NCBI GenBank assembly: GCA_016707175.1
Contig: JADJIB010000003.1
Coordinates: forward strand, 372,001 to 436,000
DNA from: Candidatus Phosphoribacter hodrii
GTDB taxonomy: Bacteria; Actinomycetota; Actinomycetes; Actinomycetales; Dermatophilaceae
DNA length: 64,000 bases
Direction: 5' to 3'
Shown: positions 45,215 through 53,929 of the stretch, piece by piece
Layout of the letters: every line of letters begins with the position of its first letter
How positions within the stretch are numbered: the first letter of the stretch is position 1
Translations under genes and position numbers: made by a program
Notes under the pieces: generated by a model
What the model saw: only the letters and a program-made list of their open reading frames with translations
Database searches by the model: none
What the model was told of the DNA's origin: nothing

Positions 45215-47179
45215 GTGAGCGTCTCTCTGACCACCATGGCAGGCCTGCCCGCAGGTATGCCGTTCGCGGGCGAAGCGTCCACGGTCCACGCGGCCACTGG
45301 CTTCGCGTCGGCCGCCTGGCTGCTCGTGGCGCTGCCCCTGCTGGGCGCTGCCGTCCTGCTGCTCGGCGGCCACCGCACCGACAAGTGGGGGCCGCTGTTC
45401 GCGACCGCCATGTCCTGGGCCGCGTTCGTCGTCGGGCTCGGCGTGTTCATCACGTTGCTGGGCTTGAGCTCGGAAGAGCGGGCCCTGACGGTGCACCTGT
45501 TCAACTGGGTGCCGGCCGGGCAGTTCCAGCTCGAGGCCGGGATGTTGCTCGACCCGCTCTCGATCGCCTTCGTGCTGCTGGTGACCTTCGTCGGGTCGCT
45601 CATCCACGTCTACTCGCTGGGTTACATGGAGCACGACCCCGACAAGCGACGGTTCTTCGCCTACCTCAACCTCTTCGTCGCCGCCATGCTCCTGCTGGTG
45701 CTGGCCAACTCCTACCTGCTGGTCTATGTCGGCTGGGAAGGCGTCGGTCTGGCGTCCTACCTGCTCATCGGCTTCTGGAACTGGAACCCGCCCTACGCGA
45801 GCGCCGCCAACAAGGCGTTCGTCGCCAACCGCGTCGGTGACGTCGGCATGGGCCTGGCCATCATGGCGATGTTCTGGCAGTTCGGGGCCGTCGACTTCCA
45901 GACCGTCAACGGTGCCGTGGCCGAGGCCAACGAGGGCGCCTTGACCGTCATCGGTCTCTTCCTGCTGCTGGCCGCCTGCGGCAAGTCGGCGCAGTTCCCC
46001 CTGCAGAGCTGGCTCGGCGATGCGATGGCCGGTCCGACCCCGGTGTCGGCGCTCATCCACGCCGCGACGATGGTCACCGCCGGTGTCTACCTCGTCGTGC
46101 GCAGCCACGCGATCTTCGACGGCGCACCCAACGCGCAGTTGGCCGTGGTCATCGTCGGTGCGATCACGCTCGTCTACGGGGCGATCGTCGGATGCGCCAA
46201 GGACGACATCAAGAAGGCCCTGGCCGCCTCGACGATGAGCCAGATCGGCTACATGATGCTGGCGGCCGGTCTCGGCCCCGTCGGCTACGCGTTCGCGATC
46301 TTCCACCTGCTCACCCACGGCTTCTTCAAGGCCGGGATGTTCCTCGGCGCCGGCTCGGTCATGCATGGCATGAACGACAAGGTCGACATGCGGGGCTTCG
46401 GCAACCTGTCGAGCGTCATGAAGATCACCTGGGTGACCTTCGGCTTGGGCTGGCTGGCCATCCTCGGTGTGCCGCCGTTCGCTGGCTTCTGGAGCAAGGA
46501 CAAGATCATCGAGGCGGCCTTCGTCGGCGAGGGCTGGCGGCCGTGGGTGTTCGGCCTGGCTGCCCTCATCGGCGCCGGGATCACCGCGTTCTACATGTCC
46601 CGGTTGTTCTTCATGACCTTCCAGGGTGAGAAGCGTTGGCCCAAGGACGCTCACCCGCACGAGTCGCCTCGGACGATGACCATCCCCATGATGGTGCTGG
46701 CAGTGGGGTCGGCCTCTCTCGGCCTCATCCTCGGCCCGACCAACGGCATCCTGCACTGGCTTGAGCCGGTCGTCGGGGCCGCCGAGGAGGAGCACCCGGT
46801 GATCCCGGTCCCCGCCCTCATGGCGATCACGCTCCTCGTCGTCGCGGCCGGCGTCGCGCTGGCCTGGATGCGCTACTGGCGTGACAAGGTCCCGACAACG
46901 GCACCGGTGGGCAGCCTGCTCACCCGTGCGGCCCGAGCGGACCTCTACCAGGACCAGGTCAACGAGGGCGTCTTCATGCGCCCCGGCATCCACCTCACCC
47001 GCGCGCTCGTCTTCCTGGACAAGCGCGGGATCGATGGGGCGGCCGGAGGCCTCGCGGCCCTCATCGGCGGTACGTCCTCTCGTTTGCGTAGGGTCCAGAA
47101 CGGCCTGGCCCGCTCCTATGCCCTGACGATGCTCATCGGCGTCGTCGTGATCCTCGGTGCCGTCTGGGTGGTGCAGTGA
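45215..47179 (+). CDS. nuoL: NADH-quinone oxidoreductase subunit L, 654 aa
   Basis: Antiporter-like proton-pumping subunit: YMEHDPDKRRFFAYLNLF, WEGVGLASYLLIGFWN, LIHAATMVTAGVYLV, AKDDIKKALAASTMSQIGYM and the C-terminal lateral helix region. It carries the conserved Glu (WEG) and Lys residues of the proton path. GGGAG precedes GTG 45215. Confidence 0.96.
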   Translation: MSVSLTTMAGLPAGMPFAGEASTVHAATGFASAAWLLVALPLLGAAVLLLGGHRTDKWGPLFATAMSWAAFVVGLGVFITLLGLSSEERALTVHLFNWVPAGQFQLEAGMLLDPLSIAFVLLVTFVGSLIHVYSLGYMEHDPDKRRFFAYLNLFVAAMLLLVLANSYLLVYVGWEGVGLASYLLIGFWNWNPPYASAANKAFVANRVGDVGMGLAIMAMFWQFGAVDFQTVNGAVAEANEGALTVIGLFLLLAACGKSAQFPLQSWLGDAMAGPTPVSALIHAATMVTAGVYLVVRSHAIFDGAPNAQLAVVIVGAITLVYGAIVGCAKDDIKKALAASTMSQIGYMMLAAGLGPVGYAFAIFHLLTHGFFKAGMFLGAGSVMHGMNDKVDMRGFGNLSSVMKITWVTFGLGWLAILGVPPFAGFWSKDKIIEAAFVGEGWRPWVFGLAALIGAGITAFYMSRLFFMTFQGEKRWPKDAHPHESPRTMTIPMMVLAVGSASLGLILGPTNGILHWLEPVVGAAEEEHPVIPVPALMAITLLVVAAGVALAWMRYWRDKVPTTAPVGSLLTRAARADLYQDQVNEGVFMRPGIHLTRALVFLDKRGIDGAAGGLAALIGGTSSRLRRVQNGLARSYALTMLIGVVVILGAVWVVQ

Positions 47180-48714
47180 TGAACCAGTTCCCCTGGCTGA
47201 CCGTCATCGGCCTGATCCCGCTTGTCGGGGCCGTGGTCCTGTGGCTGCTGCCTGCCTCGCTGGCCGACCGGGCCAAGCACATCGCGCTCGGCGCGTCGTT
47301 GGTGACCCTCGTCTTTGCCGTCGCGGCTGCGTTGCAGTTCTCGACGTCGAGCACGAGCAAGTTCCAGCTCGTCGAGGAGCACTCGTGGATCCCGCAGTTC
47401 GGGGTCAGCTACGCCCTCGGTGTCGACGGAATCGCCCTGTCGCTCATCCTCATGTCGGTGATCCTCGTCCCGGTGTGCCTGCTGGCCGCCTGGAACGACC
47501 TGCCGGCCGAGGAAGCGCATCGGGAGCGCCACTACTTCGCCCTCATGCTCGTCCTCGAGACGTTCATGGTCGGTGTGTTCGCCGCGACCGACGTGTTCTT
47601 GTTCTACGTCTTCTTCGAGGCGATGCTCGTCCCGGTCTACTTCCTCATCGGGCAGTTCGGCGGGCCGCGTCGGCAGTATGCCGCCGTCAAGTTCCTGCTC
47701 TTCTCCCTGGCCGGCGGGCTCATCATGCTGGCCGCGGTCATCGGGCTGTATGTCCAGGGCCCCGGCGGAGCCGACGGCTTCCTGCTGAGCAAGCTGGCCG
47801 GCATACAACTGGCCCCCGGAACCGAGAAGTGGCTGTTCCTCGGGTTCTTCATCGCCTTCGCGGTCAAGGCCCCGATGGTGCCCGTGCACACGTGGCTGCC
47901 CGACGCCGCGGCGGAGAGCCGACCGGCCACCGCGACGCTGCTCGTCGGTGTCCTGGACAAGGTCGGCACCTACGGGATGATCCGCTTCTGCCTGGAGCTG
48001 TTCCCCGGTGCCAGCCAGTGGGCGACGCCCGTGGTCATCACGCTCGCCCTCGTGTCGATCCTCTACGGCGCGCTGTTGGCGATCGGGCAGACCGACCTCA
48101 TGCGGCTCATCGCGTTCACGTCGATCAGCCACTTCGGCTTCATCGTCCTGGGCATCTTCGCGATGACCTCGACGAGTTGGGCCGGGTCGAGCTTCTACAT
48201 GATCAACCACGGCTTCTCAACAGCGGGCCTCTTCCTCGTCGCAGGCATGTTCATCAGCCGCCGCGGCAGCAAGCGGATCCCCGACTTCGGTGGGTGGCAG
48301 CGTGTGACGCCGGCGCTGGCCGGTGTCTGGCTGCTCGTCGGCCTGTCTGGTCTCGCGCTGCCGGGCCTCGGCTCGTTCATCTCGGAGTTCCTCGTGCTGG
48401 CCGGGACGTTCCAGCGCTACCAGGTCGTCGGCGTCATCGCGACGACGAGCATCATCCTGGCCGCGCTCTACATCCTGCTCATGTACCAGCGCACGATGAC
48501 CGGCCCGAAGCCCGAGAGTGCCGCCGGGACGCCTGACATCAGCTATCGGGAGAAGTGGGTCGTCGGCCCGCTCATCGCCTTGTTCCTCATCCTCGGCTTC
48601 TACCCGAAGCCGGTTCTGGACATGGTCACCCCGGCGGTCACGACGATCCTCACCTCGATCCACGTCACCGATCCGGCGCCCGCCGTCGGCGCGGCCGAAG
48701 GGAGCACCAAGTGA
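47179..48714 (+). CDS. nuoM: NADH-quinone oxidoreductase subunit M, 511 aa
   Basis: Antiporter-like subunit with FFEAMLVPVYFLIG (conserved Glu), AVKAPMVPVHTWLPDAAAES and LMRLIAFTSISHFGF. I start at ATG 47179, joined to the nuoL stop as TGATG; GTG 47176 is the alternative. Proton-translocating membrane arm. Confidence 0.95.
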   Translation: MNQFPWLTVIGLIPLVGAVVLWLLPASLADRAKHIALGASLVTLVFAVAAALQFSTSSTSKFQLVEEHSWIPQFGVSYALGVDGIALSLILMSVILVPVCLLAAWNDLPAEEAHRERHYFALMLVLETFMVGVFAATDVFLFYVFFEAMLVPVYFLIGQFGGPRRQYAAVKFLLFSLAGGLIMLAAVIGLYVQGPGGADGFLLSKLAGIQLAPGTEKWLFLGFFIAFAVKAPMVPVHTWLPDAAAESRPATATLLVGVLDKVGTYGMIRFCLELFPGASQWATPVVITLALVSILYGALLAIGQTDLMRLIAFTSISHFGFIVLGIFAMTSTSWAGSSFYMINHGFSTAGLFLVAGMFISRRGSKRIPDFGGWQRVTPALAGVWLLVGLSGLALPGLGSFISEFLVLAGTFQRYQVVGVIATTSIILAALYILLMYQRTMTGPKPESAAGTPDISYREKWVVGPLIALFLILGFYPKPVLDMVTPAVTTILTSIHVTDPAPAVGAAEGSTK

Positions 48715-50300
48715 CCACCGCGCTGTCTGCGGCCTTCACGCCGGCGACGCTCGACTACGTCGCCCTCCTTCCGGTTCTCATCATCTTCAGTGCGGCGATG
48801 CTCGGCGTCCTCGTCGAGGCGTTCGTGCCCCGCACGTCGCGCTACCTCGCCCAGGTGACCATCACGCTGGTCGGCATTGTGGCCGCCATGGCCGCGCTGG
48901 CCTTCGGGGCGGTCACCCACCGGGTAAGCACCGCAGGGATCGCTGGGTTCAACGGGACGGTCAAGGGTTCGGTCGTCATCGACGGGCCGGCCCTGTTCAT
49001 CCAGGCCACCATCCTGTTGTTCGCCCTGCTGGCCGCGCTCAGCCTCGCCGAGCGGTTCGGCGGCGTCGGCGCCGACGCGTTCACCCCCATGGGGGCCGCG
49101 ACGCCGGGATCGCCGCAGGAGGCGCAGGCCCGCAAGGTCGGCGCGATGACGGCAGAGGTCTTCCCGCTGTTCCTCTTCTCGGTCGCCGGCATGATGCTCT
49201 TCCCGGCCGCGGGTGACCTGCTGACGATGTTCGTCGCGCTTGAGGTCCTCTCGCTGCCGCTCTACCTGCTCTGCGGGTTGGCCCGGCGGCGTCGCCTCCT
49301 GTCGCAGGAGGCCTCGCTCAAGTACTTCCTGCTCGGCGCCTTCTCGTCGGCGTTCTTCCTCTTCGGGACCGCGCTGCTCTACGGTTTCGCCGGCTCGGTC
49401 TACCTGCCCGACATCTCCGCCGCGATCACGGCGCAGGGGTCCGCGTTCCAGGGCCTGCTGGTCCCGGGTGTGCTCCTCGTGCTCGTCGGCCTGCTCTTCA
49501 AGGTCGGCGCGGTGCCGTTCCACATGTGGACCCCCGACGTCTATCAGGGTGCCCCCACGCCGATCACCGGCTTCATGGCCGCCGGCACCAAGGCGGCCGC
49601 GTTCGGTGCGATCCTGCGCTTTGTCTATGTCGGGGTGGACCGGGCGCAGTGGGACTGGCGTCCCGCGGTCGTTGTCGTCGCCGCCCTGACGATGATCATC
49701 GGTGCGGTCCTCTCGGTCACCCAGACCGACATGAAGCGACTGCTGGCCTACTCCTCGATCGCCCACGCGGGCTTCATCCTGGTCGGCGTCCTCTCCATGG
49801 AGCGCGAGGGGGTGAGCGGCGTGATGTTCTACATCGCGGCATACGGTCTGACGACCATCGCGGCGTTCGCGATCGTGGGTCTGGTCCGCGAGGGCGGGTC
49901 GGAGGCGACCCACCTCTCGCAGTGGACCGGCCTGGGCAAGCGTCACCCGTGGACGGCGGGCGTGTTCGCCTTCCTGCTGCTGGCGTTCGCGGGCATCCCG
50001 CTCACGTCGGGGTTCACCGCCAAGTTCGCCGTCTTCAAGCCGGCGCTCGAAAGCGGCACGGCGGGCACGATCCTCGTGGTGTTGGGTCTGCTGTGCAGCG
50101 CGATCACCGTGTTCGTCTATGTCCGGATCATCGTGCTCATGTACTTCACCGACTCCACCGACGACTCCGTTGCCGTCATCGAGCCGTCGGTCTTCACGAC
50201 CGTGACGGTCGCGACGGGCACGCTGTTCACGCTGGTCCTCGGCATCGCGCCGGCCTCGGTGCTCCAGCTCGCGGAGCGGGCGTCGCAGTTCATTCGGTGA
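48711..50300 (+). CDS. nuoN: NADH-quinone oxidoreductase subunit N, 529 aa
   Basis: Third antiporter-like subunit: FVALEVLSLPLYLLCGLAR, LKYFLLGAFSSAFFLFG, GAVPFHMWTPDVYQGAPTPI and TDMKRLLAYSSIAHAGFI. GTG 48711 overlaps the nuoM stop, although the frame is open further left. Last complex I gene. Confidence 0.95.
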   Translation: MTTALSAAFTPATLDYVALLPVLIIFSAAMLGVLVEAFVPRTSRYLAQVTITLVGIVAAMAALAFGAVTHRVSTAGIAGFNGTVKGSVVIDGPALFIQATILLFALLAALSLAERFGGVGADAFTPMGAATPGSPQEAQARKVGAMTAEVFPLFLFSVAGMMLFPAAGDLLTMFVALEVLSLPLYLLCGLARRRRLLSQEASLKYFLLGAFSSAFFLFGTALLYGFAGSVYLPDISAAITAQGSAFQGLLVPGVLLVLVGLLFKVGAVPFHMWTPDVYQGAPTPITGFMAAGTKAAAFGAILRFVYVGVDRAQWDWRPAVVVVAALTMIIGAVLSVTQTDMKRLLAYSSIAHAGFILVGVLSMEREGVSGVMFYIAAYGLTTIAAFAIVGLVREGGSEATHLSQWTGLGKRHPWTAGVFAFLLLAFAGIPLTSGFTAKFAVFKPALESGTAGTILVVLGLLCSAITVFVYVRIIVLMYFTDSTDDSVAVIEPSVFTTVTVATGTLFTLVLGIAPASVLQLAERASQFIR

Positions 50301-50334
50301 CCTCGGTCGCCACCGACACCAGGAAGCCGATGCG

Positions 50335-51333
50335 ATGAGTGCACCCCAGGTGCTGTCCCTGCCGGGGGTGAGCCCGGAGTTGGCGGCTGCCCTGGCCGAT
50401 GGGATGGGCCGCGTCGACGCGCTGCTGCGTTCGACCGTGGACCACGACGACCCCTACGTCGCCGCAGCCTCCGCCCACCTGCTCGCCGCAGGCGGGAAGC
50501 GGTTCCGTCCCACGTTGACGCTCCTTGCGGCGCAGGTATGCCGCGGCGTCACCGATGAGGTCATCGCGGCTGCCGTGGGCGTCGAGCTCACCCACCTGGC
50601 CTCGCTCTATCACGACGACGTGATGGACGAGGCGGCGGTGCGTCGGGCCGTCCCGAGCGTCAACGCGGCATACGACAACACCACGGCCATCCTCGTCGGT
50701 GACCTGCTGTTCGGGAAGGCGTCGGAGATCGTCGCCGGGCTGGGGGCCGAGGCCGTCCGCATCCAGGCGCAGACCTTCGTGCGGTTGTGTTTCGGGCAGA
50801 TCCGTGACACCCGGGCCTGCCCGCCCGACGTCGACCCGATCGACTACTACCTCGGCGTTCTCGCCGACAAGACCGGTGCTTTGGTGGCGACGGCCGCCCG
50901 CTATGGCGCGATGTTCGGCGGTGGGTCACCGGAGATGGTCGAGGTGTTGCGGGTCTACGGCGAACGGCTGGGGATGGCGTTCCAGTTGGCCGACGACATC
51001 ATCGACATCGCCTCGGACGGGGCGATGAGCGGCAAGACGCCGGGGACCGACCTGCGCGAGGGGGTCGACACGCTCGCCGTGTTGTTCGCGAAGGCGTCTG
51101 CTGACCCGGCCGATGCGCGGTTGCAGGAGTTGCTGGCCGCAGACCTCACCGACGACGTGCTTCATGCCGAAGCGCTGGCGCTGCTGCGGGCCAACCCGGC
51201 GTTGGAGCGGGCCCGAGCGCACACCCGCGAGGTCGGGGCGCAGGCTCGCGAGGCGTTGGCGGGGCTGCCCGACAGCGACGCGAAGGCTGCTCTGGTAGCG
51301 CTGGTTGACCAGGTCGTCGAGCGGGTCGGCTGA
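50335..51333 (+). CDS. Polyprenyl diphosphate synthase (menaquinone side chain), 332 aa
   Basis: Trans-prenyltransferase with both Asp-rich motifs: LYHDDVMDEA near residue 92-101 and FQLADDIIDIAS near 215-227, plus GGKRFRPTLTLLAA. In actinobacteria the enzyme next to nuo/men genes (GrcC1/Rv0562 type) makes the long isoprenoid tail used by MenA. Chain length cannot be read reliably here. It follows nuoN by 34 bases and is probably in the same transcript. Confidence 0.9.
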   Translation: MSAPQVLSLPGVSPELAAALADGMGRVDALLRSTVDHDDPYVAAASAHLLAAGGKRFRPTLTLLAAQVCRGVTDEVIAAAVGVELTHLASLYHDDVMDEAAVRRAVPSVNAAYDNTTAILVGDLLFGKASEIVAGLGAEAVRIQAQTFVRLCFGQIRDTRACPPDVDPIDYYLGVLADKTGALVATAARYGAMFGGGSPEMVEVLRVYGERLGMAFQLADDIIDIASDGAMSGKTPGTDLREGVDTLAVLFAKASADPADARLQELLAADLTDDVLHAEALALLRANPALERARAHTREVGAQAREALAGLPDSDAKAALVALVDQVVERVG

Positions 51334-51359
51334 ACCCCGCAACGTCACGAACGCGGGCG

Positions 51360-51429
51360 TGAAGCCGTCCGTGAAGCAGCGACAGCATGCGTGATCACAC
51401 CACCTCCGGCGACTTCACGGACGGCTTCA
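51360..51429. terminator. Long-armed inverted repeat between convergent genes
   Basis: TGAAGCCGTCCGTGAAG (51360-51376) pairs perfectly with 51413-51429, a 17-bp stem with a 36-base loop. It lies between the prenyl synthase stop and the DUF2975 stop. The loop is longer than usual for an intrinsic terminator. Confidence 0.65.
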
Positions 51430-51458
51430 TCCCCGCCTGCCCCGCCCAACGTGCGTTG

Positions 51459-51929
51459 TCAGGCCGGCAGGGGGTTCCGATGGAGCGGCAATCCGGCCTC
51501 GCGCAGCAGCCTCCCCAACAGGGCGCAGGCAGCCATGAGGAACAACGCGACGGATTCGGCCGCCATGACGGCGAGCGTGAAGGTCGGACTCGACTGCGGC
51601 AACGCGCCGCCTAGGACGACCGCGGCCACCGCGATGTAGACCGCCAGCACGAGGAAGGCCACGCTGACCCGTCGGACCAACCGCGCACTGGCACCGGAGA
51701 ACGCCTCACCGCGGTCCACGAGCGCGAGGAAGCGCCACATGGCCCCGGCCGCGACAACGAGTGGAACGAGGCCCACGACGGCAGCCCAGAACGCAGGCGC
51801 CCGCAGGTGGGCGACCTCGGGGTAGGTCTGCGCCACATCCAGGCTCAGCCAGTGCGCCATGAGGACGCCCACGGCGAGCCCCGCAGCGAAGACGACGAGC
51901 AGGACACGGAGCAACCGGGTGATCGTCAT
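51459..51929 (-). CDS. DUF2975 family membrane protein, 156 aa
   Basis: Four hydrophobic helices; the middle loop RFLALVDRGEAFSGASARLVRRVS fits the DUF2975 family, which usually pairs with a small XRE-type regulator not seen here. Function unknown. It follows rarD by 18 bases and may be read with it. Confidence 0.75.
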   Translation of the reverse strand: MTITRLLRVLLVVFAAGLAVGVLMAHWLSLDVAQTYPEVAHLRAPAFWAAVVGLVPLVVAAGAMWRFLALVDRGEAFSGASARLVRRVSVAFLVLAVYIAVAAVVLGGALPQSSPTFTLAVMAAESVALFLMAACALLGRLLREAGLPLHRNPLPA

Positions 51930-51947
51930 GTCCTGATTGTCCGATCC

Positions 51948-52853
51948 TCAGCGACTTCGGGCAACCTGCCGCAAAGAATCGACCGTCAGCACCCCCAGGG
52001 CCACCCAGACGATGACGAAACCCACCCACTGGGTCGGGGTGACGACCTCACCGAGCAACAGGCCGCACAGCAACTGCATGACCGGCGTGAGGAACTGCAA
52101 CAACCCGATCGTCACGAGGGGCACCCGTCGAGCCGCGGCAGCGAACAGCAGCAACGGGATCGCCGTGATCGGTCCGGTGAGGATGAGCCCAGCCGCTTGA
52201 CCGACCGAGCCGAACCCCGCATGGGTGCCGCCCAACCCCGACAACGGCCCGAGCAGCAGCAACGCGATCGGCAGCAGCACGGCGGTCTCGATCGTGAGCC
52301 CGTGCAGCGCCCCCAGGCTGGCGCCGATGCGCTTCTTGAGCAGCCCATAGAGCGCGAACGTCACCGCCAGCGTGAGAGCGATGACCGGCACCTGCCCGCC
52401 GGCCACCGTGAGAAAGACCGCCGCCACCAGGCCGATCGCGACGGCCATCCATTGCAGGCGGCGCAGGGGTTCGCGCAGCAGCACGACGCCGAGGGCCACG
52501 GTGATGAGTGGGTTGAGGAAGTAGCCGAGCGCAGCGTCCCGGGTGTGTCCGCTCAACACCGCAGCGACGTAGACCCCCCAGTTGATCGCGACGAGCAGGG
52601 CCGCGGCAGTCAACCCCGCGAGCAACCGCGGACGGGCGAACAGCGGCCGCACCCACGTCACGTCCCGACGCCAAGCCAGGATGATCAGGCAGAAGAACAG
52701 GCTCCACAGGATCCGGTGAGCCAGCACCTCAAGCGGCGTCGCCGGGGACAGCCCATGGAAGTAGAGGGGGAAGAACCCCCACAGCATGTATGCCGCGGTG
52801 CCGAAGAGTGCGCCGCGTCGAACCTCGGAGCCTGGGTTGAGGGCGGGGGTCAC
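51948..52853 (-). CDS. rarD: RarD-type EamA family transporter, 301 aa
   Basis: Ten hydrophobic helices in two EamA halves; the first half carries YMLWGFFPLYFHGLSPATPLEVLAHRILWS and INWGVYVAAVLSGHTRDAALGYFLNPL, typical of RarD. Drug/metabolite exporter superfamily; substrate unknown. Its ATG overlaps the korB stop (ATGA), an odd pairing that may be only translational. Confidence 0.88.
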   Translation of the reverse strand: MTPALNPGSEVRRGALFGTAAYMLWGFFPLYFHGLSPATPLEVLAHRILWSLFFCLIILAWRRDVTWVRPLFARPRLLAGLTAAALLVAINWGVYVAAVLSGHTRDAALGYFLNPLITVALGVVLLREPLRRLQWMAVAIGLVAAVFLTVAGGQVPVIALTLAVTFALYGLLKKRIGASLGALHGLTIETAVLLPIALLLLGPLSGLGGTHAGFGSVGQAAGLILTGPITAIPLLLFAAAARRVPLVTIGLLQFLTPVMQLLCGLLLGEVVTPTQWVGFVIVWVALGVLTVDSLRQVARSR

Positions 52854-53929
52854 CCGCCGACGGTCCAGGTGTCCCGACCGGCGAGCAGCGCGGCGAGATC
52901 GGCGTCGGTCGCCGGGCCCCCGGCGGCCTCGACCGCAGCCGAGACCTGACCGCGGACCATGTCGTCGTAGGTCGGCCGCGACACGTCCCGGAACACACCC
53001 ATGGGCACGTGCGCCAGCAGCCCGTCAGAGGTAAGGCGGGACAGCGCGAAGGCCGACGACGGGTGCTCGGTGTCGACGCTGTGCCGGACGATCCGCGTCG
53101 GGCTGGCCTCGGCCCGCGGGACCACCTGGATCGAGCCGTCGTCAGCGCGCACGGCCACGCGGTCGCCGGTGGCGACCTCCTCGCCGTCCTTGAGCCAAAG
53201 GATTCGGGCGGCCGCCTCGTCCTTGTCCTTGAGGACGTCGAAGGCCCCGTCGTTGAAGATCGGGCAGTTCTGATAGATCTCGACCAACGCCGCACCGCGG
53301 TGCGCGGCCGCCGCATGCAGGACCTCGGTGAGGTGCTTGCGCTCGGAGTCCATGGTCCGCGCGACGAAGGTCGCCTCGGCCCCGAGGGCCACGGAGACCG
53401 GCGTGAACGGCGCGTCCAGCGAGCCCAGCGGGGAGGACTTCGTGATGGTCCCGGCGCGCGACGTGGGGGAGTACTGCCCCTTGGTCAGCCCGTAGATCTC
53501 GTTGTTGAACAAGAGGATCTTGATGTTGACGTTGCGGCGCAGCGCGTGGATGAGGTGGTTGCCGCCGATCGACAGCGCGTCGCCGTCACCGGTGATGACC
53601 CACACCGACAGGTCCTCGCGCGCCGTCGCCAGCCCGGTCGCAAAGGTCGGCGCACGACCGTGGATCGAGTGCAACCCATAGGTGTCCAGGTAGTAAGGGA
53701 ACCGCGAGGAGCACCCGATGCCGGAGATGAAGACGATGTTCTCCTTGCGCAGCCCGAGCTCAGGCAAGAAGCCCTGCATCGCCGCGAGGATCGCGTAGTC
53801 GCCGCAGCCCGGGCACCACCGGACGTCTTGGTCGGAGGTGTAGTCCTTGCGCCCCAGCGCCGGTGACCCCTCGGCAAGCTGCGGGACGAACGCGACCCCG
53901 CTGGACGGCATACCCAAGTCGATGCTCAC
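52850..53929 (-). CDS. korB: 2-Oxoglutarate:ferredoxin oxidoreductase beta subunit KorB, 359 aa
   Basis: ThDP- and iron-sulfur-binding beta subunit: RWCPGCGDYAIL, FISGIGCSSRFPYY and the ThDP motif GDGDALSIGGNHLIHALRRN ending NNEIYGLTKGQ. With KorA it oxidises 2-oxoglutarate and reduces ferredoxin. GTG 53929 overlaps the korA stop; a longer frame exists upstream but lacks homology. No ferredoxin gene is beside it. Confidence 0.94.
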   Translation of the reverse strand: MSIDLGMPSSGVAFVPQLAEGSPALGRKDYTSDQDVRWCPGCGDYAILAAMQGFLPELGLRKENIVFISGIGCSSRFPYYLDTYGLHSIHGRAPTFATGLATAREDLSVWVITGDGDALSIGGNHLIHALRRNVNIKILLFNNEIYGLTKGQYSPTSRAGTITKSSPLGSLDAPFTPVSVALGAEATFVARTMDSERKHLTEVLHAAAAHRGAALVEIYQNCPIFNDGAFDVLKDKDEAAARILWLKDGEEVATGDRVAVRADDGSIQVVPRAEASPTRIVRHSVDTEHPSSAFALSRLTSDGLLAHVPMGVFRDVSRPTYDDMVRGQVSAAVEAAGGPATDADLAALLAGRDTWTVGG